Assembly (NCBI GenBank): GCA_046086225.1
Contig: JBJSXF010000139.1
Location: 1-6,758, forward strand
Direction of reading: 5' to 3'
DNA length: 6,758 nt
From: JBJSXF01 sp046086225
GTDB taxonomy: Bacteria; Actinomycetota; Acidimicrobiia; IMCC26256; PALSA-610
Numbering within the stretch: position 1 is the first letter of the stretch; every line of letters starts with the position of its first letter. Position numbers and translations under genes: made by a program. Positions 1-5,308 of this stretch are shown piece by piece. Under the pieces are notes generated by a model. The model had not been told where the DNA came from. It ran no database searches and saw only the letters and a list, made by a program, of their open reading frames with translations.

Positions 1-90
1 CCTCTAGTCGGTGGTGTGTTTCTGGAGGGGCGTAGAGGGCGACCCGAGGGGCTGGTCTTCCTCCCGGTTCAGGGGTCGGACCGGGACAAA

Positions 91-96
91 TACAGT
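91..96 (+). promoter_or_regulatory. possible -10 box of a leaderless promoter for the ABC operon
   Basis: The hexamer TACAGT fits the TAnnnT -10 pattern common in high-GC actinobacteria and ends four bases before the GTG chosen as the ATPase start. Transcription would then begin at or next to the start codon, giving a leaderless message. This fits the absence of a well-placed Shine-Dalgarno: the nearest purine runs (71-75 and 83-86) are too far upstream. No convincing -35 box is visible; the bases at 68-73 match only weakly. The rest of bases 1-90 shows no gene I can support, although an upstream gene could end at the TAG at 5-7 or the TAG at 33-35. If an upstream binding-protein gene is co-transcribed, this promoter may be unnecessary. 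Confidence 0.28.
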
Positions 97-100
97 TGGG

Positions 101-1633
101 GTGGCCCCTGCGCTTGCGGGGGCCGCCCTCGGCGTCACCAAGCGATTCCCCGGCATCGTCGCCAACGACGACGTCACCTTCGAAGTGCGGGCCGGAGAGG
201 TCCACGCGCTCCTCGGCGAGAACGGCGCAGGGAAGACCACGCTCTCCAACGTCCTGACCGGCCTCTACCGCCCCGACGAAGGACGACTCGAGGTCGACGG
301 CCGAGAGACCACCTTCGACTCGCCACGCGAGGCGATCGACGCCGGGATCACCATGGTCCACCAGCACTTCCGGCTCATCCCCACCTTCACCGTGGCCGAG
401 AACATCGTCCTCGGTTCCGATGCCCCGCGCCGCGGCCCCCTGCTCGACCTCCGGGCCGCCGAGGACCGCATCGCCATGCTCGCCGAGCGCTACTCGCTCC
501 CGGTCGACCCGCGGGCGACCGTCTGGCAGCTCTCGGTCGGTGAGCAGCAGCGAGTCGAGATCGTGAAGGCGCTCTACCGCCGGGCCCGAGTCCTCATCAT
601 GGACGAGCCCACCGCCGTGCTCACCCCGCCCGAAGTCGAGGTGCTCGTCACCACCCTGCGCTCGATGGTGGCCGACGGGCGCAGCGTCATCTTCATCTCC
701 CACAAGCTGGGCGAGGTGGCTGCGGTCGCCGACCGCATCACCGTGCTCCGTCACGGGCGATCGATCGCCACGGTCGACGCCGCGGGTGCCACCCGCCGGA
801 GCCTCGCCGAGCTGATGGTCGGTCGGGAGGTCGAACGCGTCGAACGCCGCGCCGGCACGGCCGCCGTCGACGCACCGACTGTGCTCCGCCTCACCGGGCT
901 CACCGCCGACAGCGACCGGGGCCGGGTCGCGCTCCACGGCATCGATCTCGACGTGCGGGCCGGCGAGATCGTCGGCGTCGCCGGAGTCGCCGGCAACGGG
1001 CAACGCGAGCTCGTCGAGGTGATCGCCGGCCTGCGCACCCGCACCGGCGGTCGCATCGAAGTCGGAGGCGAGACGGTGGTCCGGAACGACGCCCGCCACC
1101 CGATCCGGCTCGGCGTCTACTACGTGCCCCAGGATCGCCTCGGCACGGGCCTCGCACCCGACCTGAGCATCGCCGAGAACCTGGTGCTCAAGCGCTACCG
1201 GCACCCACCGGTGGCGCGTCCTCCGTTCATCCGGCAAGCGGTCGTGAACGCCGAGGCCGACACGCTGATGACCCGCTTCGACGTGCGAGCGGCATCGGCC
1301 GGGATCCCCACCCGGCGGCTCTCGGGCGGCAACGTGCAGAAGGTGCTCCTCGCCCGAGAGCTGTCGAGCGCGCCCCGCGTCCTCGTCGTCGCCTCGCCGA
1401 CCCAGGGCCTCGACGTCGGGGCCGTGGCGACGGTGCACCGACTGCTGCTCGACGCAACCGCCGACGGTGTCGGCATCCTGCTCGTGAGCGAAGACCTCGA
1501 CGAGGTCATGGCCCTCTCCGACCGGATTGCCGTGATGTACGAGGGTCACGTGCTCGCCGTGCTCGACGCCGCCGACGCAGACCTCGCCACGGTCGGCCAG
1601 CTCATGGGCGGTCACCGGGAGCCGATCGGATGA
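101..1633 (+). CDS. ABC transporter ATP-binding protein, BMP-family nucleoside importer type (two fused ATPase domains)
   Basis: This is the energising subunit of an importer, a 510-residue cytoplasmic protein with two ABC domains in tandem, like Bacillus NupO (YufO) and the CUT2 sugar ATPases such as RbsA. Domain 1 is canonical: Walker A GENGAGKTT at 39-47, Q-loop Gln88, signature LSVGEQQR at 144-151, Walker B Asp168-Glu169, switch His201. Domain 2 (from about residue 261) is degenerate, as is usual in this class. Its P-loop is GVAGNGQRE at 295-303 with Gln in place of Lys, its signature LSGGNVQ at 407-413 is intact, Ala431-Ser432 replace the Walker B Asp-Glu, and Glu464 replaces the switch His. 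The frame is open back to a GTG at 11, but residues before 101 are an Arg-rich unconserved stretch. Starting at 101 gives the normal family length of about 510. The stop overlaps the next start (ATGA). Nucleoside or purine specificity is inferred from the subunit architecture and is not proven. Confidence 0.93.
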   Translation: MAPALAGAALGVTKRFPGIVANDDVTFEVRAGEVHALLGENGAGKTTLSNVLTGLYRPDEGRLEVDGRETTFDSPREAIDAGITMVHQHFRLIPTFTVAENIVLGSDAPRRGPLLDLRAAEDRIAMLAERYSLPVDPRATVWQLSVGEQQRVEIVKALYRRARVLIMDEPTAVLTPPEVEVLVTTLRSMVADGRSVIFISHKLGEVAAVADRITVLRHGRSIATVDAAGATRRSLAELMVGREVERVERRAGTAAVDAPTVLRLTGLTADSDRGRVALHGIDLDVRAGEIVGVAGVAGNGQRELVEVIAGLRTRTGGRIEVGGETVVRNDARHPIRLGVYYVPQDRLGTGLAPDLSIAENLVLKRYRHPPVARPPFIRQAVVNAEADTLMTRFDVRAASAGIPTRRLSGGNVQKVLLARELSSAPRVLVVASPTQGLDVGAVATVHRLLLDATADGVGILLVSEDLDEVMALSDRIAVMYEGHVLAVLDAADADLATVGQLMGGHREPIG

Positions 1634-1638
1634 TCGGT
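1621..1638 (+). other. inverted repeat with the ATGA stop/start overlap in its loop
   Basis: CCGATC (1622-1627) and GATCGG (1632-1637) are perfect complements separated by the tetraloop GGAT. A G-U pair (1621/1638) could extend the stem. The permease start ATG (1630-1632) begins in the loop, and a plausible Shine-Dalgarno, GGGAG at 1617-1621, lies just 5' of the stem. Such a hairpin could make initiation depend on ribosomes arriving from the upstream ATPase gene. The repeat is seen directly; its function is inference. Confidence 0.4.
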
Positions 1639-2766
1639 CGCCTCCCCCGGTTCCGGCTCGAAGGTCGGACCGACCTGCCCCGCTTCATCAACTGGACCGT
1701 GCCGCTCTGCTCGTTCCTCGTCGCGCTCGCAGCCGGGGCGCTGCTGCTGCTCGCCACCGGTCAGAACCCGGTCGCCACCTACCAGCGCATCGTGCAACGG
1801 GCATTCCTCGGGGCCGATGCCCTGAACGGCACACTCGTCGCCGCGACCCCGCTCCTCTTCACCGGGCTGTGCGCCGCCGTCGCCTTCCGGATCGGCTTCT
1901 TCAACATCGGCGGCGAGGGCCAGTTCTACATCGGGGCCATCGCCGGGTCGGGTGTCGCCCTGGCCCTGGGGGCAGATACGCGGGTGGCGATCGCCGTGCC
2001 GGTCATGGTCGTCGCCGGCGCCGCGGGCGGTGCCCTGTGGGCTGCCGTACCCGGAGTGCTGCGCGCCTACTTCCGGACCAACGAGATCATCACGTCGCTG
2101 ATGCTCAACTACGTCGCCGGCATCCTGGCCGTCTACCTGATCTTCGAGTCCGACTCGTTCTGGCGTGACCTCGAAGGCAGCGGGAAGCTGTTCCCGAAGG
2201 GCCGGATCATCCCGGACGGGGCGTTCTGGCCCGAGTGGTCGATCGGATCGCTCGTCGTGCCGTCCGGGCTGGCGCTCGGTGCCGTCGTCGCCATCTGGAT
2301 CGCCGTGCTCCAGCGGCGGACCCGTTTCGGCTACGAGATGCGGGTCGTCGGCGGCGCCCCGACCACCGCTCGCTACGCCGGGATGCGACCCGGTCGGATC
2401 ATCGTCGCCGTCGCCGCGCTCTCCGGAGCCATGGCCGGACTCGGCGGCTCGGTCAGCGTCGGCAACTTCCGGCACGTGCTCGACCCCAAGGGCCTGCAAC
2501 AGTCGGGCTACGGCTACGCCGGCATCGTCGTCGCGGCACTCGCCCGACTCAATCCGATCGCCGTGATCTTCGTCTCGGTGCTGATCGGCGGTATCACCAA
2601 CGCCGGGTATTCGCTCCAGGGAGCCGACTTCCCATCGGGTCTGGTCGGCATTCTCGAAGGGCTGATCCTCTTCTGCACGCTCGGGGGCGAGGTGCTCGTC
2701 CGCTACCGCGTCGTGCGGGTGAGCCGCAGCCCGGCCCTCACCCCGACCGCCGAGGTGACGCCGTGA
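1630..2766 (+). CDS. ABC transporter permease, BPD_transp_2 family (first, longer subunit; NupP-like)
   Basis: This is an inner-membrane pore subunit of the importer, 378 residues, predicted to pair with the permease encoded next to it. A cytoplasmic N-terminal arm of about 22 residues precedes the first membrane helix (about 23-42). More hydrophobic segments follow through the chain. The family signature FFNIGGEGQ is at 90-98 and the ATPase-contact loop (EAA-like), TRFGYEMRVVGGAP, is at 231-244. A polar loop around 175-200 lies between helices. Length and order match the larger of the two unlike permeases in nucleoside importers such as Bacillus NupP (YufP) and in Streptococcus and Mycoplasma homologues. 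The start ATG overlaps the ATPase stop by four bases and has GGGAG eight bases upstream. The protein ends in a short hydrophilic tail, and its stop overlaps the next start (GTGA). No truncation or frameshift is visible. The substrate is inferred from the family only. Confidence 0.92.
   Translation: MIGRLPRFRLEGRTDLPRFINWTVPLCSFLVALAAGALLLLATGQNPVATYQRIVQRAFLGADALNGTLVAATPLLFTGLCAAVAFRIGFFNIGGEGQFYIGAIAGSGVALALGADTRVAIAVPVMVVAGAAGGALWAAVPGVLRAYFRTNEIITSLMLNYVAGILAVYLIFESDSFWRDLEGSGKLFPKGRIIPDGAFWPEWSIGSLVVPSGLALGAVVAIWIAVLQRRTRFGYEMRVVGGAPTTARYAGMRPGRIIVAVAALSGAMAGLGGSVSVGNFRHVLDPKGLQQSGYGYAGIVVAALARLNPIAVIFVSVLIGGITNAGYSLQGADFPSGLVGILEGLILFCTLGGEVLVRYRVVRVSRSPALTPTAEVTP
2752..2758 (+). promoter_or_regulatory. 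Shine-Dalgarno that fixes the start of the second permease
   Basis: GAGGTGA matches the 16S anti-Shine-Dalgarno closely and its GAGG core ends seven bases before the GTG at 2763. The reading frame is open for more than 500 bases further upstream, so this site is the main reason to choose 2763 over earlier in-frame codons. Confidence 0.7.
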
Positions 2767-2772
2767 GCGTCA
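2756..2772 (+). other. inverted repeat with the GTGA stop/start overlap as its loop
   Basis: TGACGC (2756-2761) and GCGTCA (2767-2772) form a perfect 6-bp stem. The five-base loop CGTGA contains the whole GTGA overlap between the two permease genes. The last three bases of the Shine-Dalgarno fall in the stem. This is the second such arrangement in the operon. The pairing is seen directly; a role in coupling translation is inferred. Confidence 0.42.
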
Positions 2773-3728
2773 ACGACAACCTCTTCGTCGTGATGATCGC
2801 GGCGGCGATCGCCTACGGCACGCCGCTCGTGTTCGCCGCGCTCGGAGAGATCCTCGCCGAGCGGTCCGGCGTCATCAACCTCGGGGTCGAGGGCATGATG
2901 CTGCTCGGCGCAGTGGGGGCGAGCTGGATCGCGACCGAGGTCTCGGGACCGGCCGGTGTCGTGCTGCCGGTCGCGCTGATCGTCGCCATGCTCTTCGCCG
3001 CAGCCGGAGCACTCATCCACGCGTTCCTCACGATCACGTTGCGGGTCAACCAGATCATCTCCGGCCTCGCGCTCACGATCTTCGCCGGGATCGCGGGCGT
3101 GTCGTCCTACCTCGCCGGCATCTGGGACCTCGGGCAGGGTCCGGTGCCCAACCAGTTCGACGACCTGAACCTGTTCGGACTCGCTCGCACCCCGGTGCTC
3201 GGTCCGATCCTGTTCGAGCAGACCGCGCTCACCTACCTCTCGTGGCTGGCGGTGATCGGCGTCTCGATCTACCTGTTCCGCACCCGACTCGGCCTCCAGC
3301 TGCGGGCCGTGGGCGAATCACCGCAGACCGCCGACTCGGTCGGGGTGAACGTGGTGCGCACCCGGTACGTACACGTGCTCATCGGTGGCGCCTTCGCCGG
3401 GATCGCCGGCGCCTGCTTCTCGCTCTCGATCGTGCCCCAGTGGGTGAACGGCATGACCTCGGGGCAGGGCTGGATCGCCCTCGCGCTCGTGATCTTCGGG
3501 TTCTGGCGCCCCGACCTCATGCTGGTCGGGGCCTACCTCTTCGGCGGCCTCTCCAGCCTCCGCTTCACCCTCCAGGCCCGCGGGATCGACGTACCCACCG
3601 CTCTGCTCGACGCCCTGCCGTATCTGATGACGATCGTGGTGCTCGTGGTCGTCTCGAACTCGGCGGCCCGACGCCGCCTCGGCGCACCGGCGGCACTCGG
3701 ACTGCCCTACGAGCGGGAAGAGCGCTAG
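2763..3728 (+). CDS. ABC transporter permease, BPD_transp_2 family (second, shorter subunit; NupQ-like)
   Basis: This is the second membrane subunit of the importer, 321 residues, close to the usual 305-320 for NupQ (YufQ)-type proteins. It has about eight hydrophobic segments, starting with one at about 7-27. The strongly conserved GEILAERSGVINLGVEGM block is at 28-45. The EAA-like ATPase-contact loop TRLGLQLRAVGESP is at 174-187, followed by glycine-rich helices and a basic, hydrophilic C-terminus. It starts at a GTG within the GTGA overlap with the preceding permease stop and has a good Shine-Dalgarno. The frame is open much further upstream, but that extension lies inside the first permease gene and is Arg/Pro-rich shadow sequence. 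With the two genes before it, it completes the ATPase-permease-permease set. The genes for the substrate-binding lipoprotein (BmpA-like) and for nucleoside catabolism are not found after it, and an unrelated unit follows. Confidence 0.92.
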   Translation: MSVNDNLFVVMIAAAIAYGTPLVFAALGEILAERSGVINLGVEGMMLLGAVGASWIATEVSGPAGVVLPVALIVAMLFAAAGALIHAFLTITLRVNQIISGLALTIFAGIAGVSSYLAGIWDLGQGPVPNQFDDLNLFGLARTPVLGPILFEQTALTYLSWLAVIGVSIYLFRTRLGLQLRAVGESPQTADSVGVNVVRTRYVHVLIGGAFAGIAGACFSLSIVPQWVNGMTSGQGWIALALVIFGFWRPDLMLVGAYLFGGLSSLRFTLQARGIDVPTALLDALPYLMTIVVLVVVSNSAARRRLGAPAALGLPYEREER

Positions 3729-3768
3729 ACGGCCGGTTCCTCGTGCACCCCCGGTCCCCCGTCGCCAC

Positions 3769-3774
3769 TACGGT
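3769..3774 (+). promoter_or_regulatory. possible -10 box for the TerC-Usp unit
   Basis: TACGGT fits the TAnnnT pattern and lies 64 bases before the TerC start, in the only non-coding gap between the two plus-strand gene groups. No matching -35 box is seen at the usual spacing. It supports separate transcription of the TerC-Usp pair only weakly, and read-through from the ABC operon is also possible because no clear terminator separates them. Confidence 0.25.
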
Positions 3775-3819
3775 GAGGACCGACCCGGCAGCCGCGTCGA
3801 CCTCCGACCGGCGGCGGAC

Positions 3820-3824
3820 AGGAG
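3820..3824 (+). promoter_or_regulatory. Shine-Dalgarno of the TerC-family gene, with complementary early codons
   Basis: AGGAG ends 13 bases before the ATG at 3838, a rather long spacing. CTCCT at 3847-3851, in codons 4-5 of the gene, is its exact complement and could pair with it around the start codon. A five-base match may be chance, because the early codons encode a run of leucines. Confidence 0.4.
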
Positions 3825-3837
3825 TTCCGACCACACC

Positions 3838-4851
3838 ATGAGCACCCTCCTCCTCGCCGCCGGGAAATCGGCCGACACCCCCGGCGCCGACATCGCCGTG
3901 GAACCGTGGATGTGGGCCGCGTTCCTCGGCCTCATCGCCGTGCTGCTCCTCGCCGATCTCTTCCTCTTCCACCGCGAAGCGCACGAGATCTCGATGCGCG
4001 AGGCAACAGTGACGAGCGTCTTCTGGATCGCTCTCGGCGTCGCCTTTTCGCTGGTCATCTGGTGGCTGCTCGGCGGGGCGGCCGCGGGCCAGTACCTCAC
4101 CGGGTACATCATCGAGAAGAGCCTGTCGGTCGACAACGTGTTCGTGTGGGCGGTGATCTTCTCGTACTTCGCCGTGCCGAAGGCCTACCAGCACCGCGTG
4201 CTGTTCTGGGGCATCTTCGGCGCGCTCGTCCTCCGGGCGATCTTCGTCTTCGCCGGAGTCGCCCTCCTCGACGCCTTCGATTGGATGCTCTTCGTCTTCG
4301 GGGGCTTCCTCGTGATCACCGCCTGGCGGGTTGCCACCCACGACAACGCTGAGATTCACCCCGAACGCAACCCCGTGCTCCGGGTGATGCGCCGAGTCGT
4401 CCCGGTCACCAGCGAATACCACGGGCAGAAGTTCTGGTGGAAGGTCGACGGGCGCAGGTTCGCCACGCCTCTCTTGGTCGTCCTGGTGCTGGTCGAAGCG
4501 ACAGACGTGGTCTTCGCCATCGACTCGATCCCGGCGATCCTGGCCGTGACCCGGTCGGAGTTCATCGTCTTCACCTCGAACGCCTTCGCCATCCTCGGTC
4601 TCCGTGCCCTCTACTTCTTGCTCTCGGGGGCGGCCGGGAAGCTCCGCTACCTCAACATCGGGCTGGGCGTGATCCTCGGGTATGTCGGCGTCAAGATGAT
4701 CGCGTCCGAGTGGTACCACGTACCCACGATCCTGTCGCTCGGCGTCATCGCCGTGGTGCTCACGATCACGGTCGTGCTCTCGCTACGTGCCGATGCCCGC
4801 GACCACGCCGCCGCAACGAGCGGTCCCGACACCGAGGAGGCGAAGCCGTGA
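3838..4851 (+). CDS. TerC/Alx-family metal-homeostasis membrane protein
   Basis: This is an integral membrane protein of 337 residues, typical for the family. About nine hydrophobic segments are visible (roughly 24-44, 58-78, 98-114, 120-144, 147-165, 210-234, 243-263, 268-287, 295-316). Two family hallmark acidic motifs lie in or beside helices: EKSLSVDN at 93-100 and VEATDVVFAIDS at 219-230. Glu93, Asp99, Glu220, Asp223 and Asp229 are the likely cation-binding residues. A charged loop of about 45 residues follows residue 165. Characterised relatives include E. coli Alx and Bacillus MeeF/MeeY, linked to manganese export, and TerC, named for tellurite resistance; which applies here cannot be told from sequence. 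The ATG has an AGGAG 13 bases upstream. The stop overlaps the following stress-protein start (GTGA), so the two are probably co-translated. I see no yybP-ykoY manganese riboswitch, which controls some homologues, in the 109-base leader. Confidence 0.92.
   Translation: MSTLLLAAGKSADTPGADIAVEPWMWAAFLGLIAVLLLADLFLFHREAHEISMREATVTSVFWIALGVAFSLVIWWLLGGAAAGQYLTGYIIEKSLSVDNVFVWAVIFSYFAVPKAYQHRVLFWGIFGALVLRAIFVFAGVALLDAFDWMLFVFGGFLVITAWRVATHDNAEIHPERNPVLRVMRRVVPVTSEYHGQKFWWKVDGRRFATPLLVVLVLVEATDVVFAIDSIPAILAVTRSEFIVFTSNAFAILGLRALYFLLSGAAGKLRYLNIGLGVILGYVGVKMIASEWYHVPTILSLGVIAVVLTITVVLSLRADARDHAAATSGPDTEEAKP
4834..4840 (+). promoter_or_regulatory. strong Shine-Dalgarno for the universal stress protein gene
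   Basis: GAGGAGG ends seven bases before the GTG at 4848. It favours that start over the in-frame GTG at 4854, and over the long open frame upstream that overlaps the TerC gene. It is the strongest ribosome-binding site in the window, which suggests the stress protein is translated more heavily than its partner. Confidence 0.7.
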
Positions 4852-5273
4852 CGGTGAACACGATCGTGGTGGCCCACGACGGATCGCCCGGGGCCGGCCG
4901 GGCGTTCGACTGGGCGGTCGGAGTGGCGCAGCAGACCGGAGCGGGAATCGTGGTGGTGCACGCCTGGTCACCGCTCGCCGATCTCGGCCGCCACCACGAC
5001 CGGGCGAACTTCGCCGAGCTCCACGAGGAAGCGCTCGCTGATCTCCGTTCGTGGATTGCCGATGCCGCAGCGAGCGGTGTCACAATCGACGCCCGGGTGG
5101 TCGAGGATCTCCCCGTGGCCGGGGTCGTGCACGCCGCCCGGGAAGCCGGCGCCGACCTGATCGTGTGCGGAACCCGGGGCCGGAACCCGCTGCGAGAAAT
5201 CGTGCTCGGCAGCGTCGCCCGGCAATTGCCCGAAAAGTCGCACCTTCCGGTCGCGATCATCCCGCCGGCCTGA
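4848..5273 (+). CDS. universal stress protein, UspA family, ATP-binding type
   Basis: This is a single Usp domain of 141 residues, the normal family length, expected to be a soluble cytoplasmic dimer. The first strand TIVVAHDGS (5-13) carries the conserved Asp11 at the nucleotide site. The C-terminal motif G-2X-G-9X-GS is complete: Gly108, Gly111, Gly121 and Ser122. In the family this marks ATP-binding members (MJ0577-like, Rv2623-like) rather than the UspA subtype that does not bind ATP. The final strand ends PVAIIPP, as is usual. The gene starts at a GTG overlapping the TerC stop and is preceded by a strong ribosome-binding site. Usp proteins accumulate under starvation, oxidative or energy stress, and many act as regulators of partner proteins. 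A role in sensing energy state for the adjacent membrane protein is an inference from coupling only. It converges with the repair gene downstream. Confidence 0.93.
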   Translation: MTVNTIVVAHDGSPGAGRAFDWAVGVAQQTGAGIVVVHAWSPLADLGRHHDRANFAELHEEALADLRSWIADAAASGVTIDARVVEDLPVAGVVHAAREAGADLIVCGTRGRNPLREIVLGSVARQLPEKSHLPVAIIPPA

Positions 5274-5281
5274 TCACACGA

Positions 5282-5308
5282 CGCGCCCGACCCGGCGCGG
5301 TGCCGGTC
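5282..5308. terminator. GC-rich hairpin region between convergent genes, possible bidirectional terminator
   Basis: Two overlapping stems can form in the 33-base gap. One is CGCGCC (5282-5287) with GGCGCG (5294-5299), with a six-base loop. The other is GACC-C-GGC (5289-5296) with GCCGGTC (5302-5308), with one bulged C and a five-base loop. They share bases and so exclude each other. Neither is followed by a T-tract on either strand, so this is not a classic intrinsic terminator. The position between two converging stop codons is what suggests termination. The second stem reaches into the sbcC stop codon. Confidence 0.33.

Noticed and set aside
1..38. CCTCTA (1-6) and TAGAGG (33-38) as a terminator or repeat end at the left edge
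   Set aside because: The arms are six bases with a 26-base loop and no T-tract, and the sequence is cut at base 1, so nothing firm can be said.
11..100. N-terminal extension of the importer ATPase by 30 residues from the GTG at 11
   Set aside because: The extension is Arg/Gly-rich with no resemblance to the ABC fold, and it would make the protein longer than its family. The GTG at 101 gives the usual length and begins just before the conserved first strand.
1662..1676. 15-base palindrome AGGTCGG-A-CCGACCT, operator-like
   Set aside because: It is inside the N-terminal codons of the first permease, far from any promoter. Its core GGTCGGACCG also occurs at 74-83, but 10-base GC-rich matches are expected by chance in a window this size.
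1612..2499. 295-codon open frame on the minus strand opposite the first permease
   Set aside because: It has the same shadow composition (Asp/Gly/Arg/Glu-rich), no domain, and lies wholly antisense to a clear permease gene.
2235..2762. In-frame open stretch upstream of the second permease that would add about 176 residues
   Set aside because: It lies inside the first permease gene, reads as Arg-rich low-complexity protein, and would precede the conserved start of the permease. The GTG at 2763 has a good ribosome-binding site and the expected length.
3729..3837. yybP-ykoY manganese riboswitch ahead of the TerC-family gene
   Set aside because: This riboswitch controls several TerC homologues, but I cannot find its conserved loop sequences or a comparable multi-stem layout in this 109-base leader.
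3565..4719. 384-codon open frame on the minus strand opposite the second permease and TerC
   Set aside because: It is rich in Glu, Asp, Gly, His and Arg with no recognisable domain, and lies antisense to two well-supported genes. This is the usual shadow frame in high-GC coding DNA.
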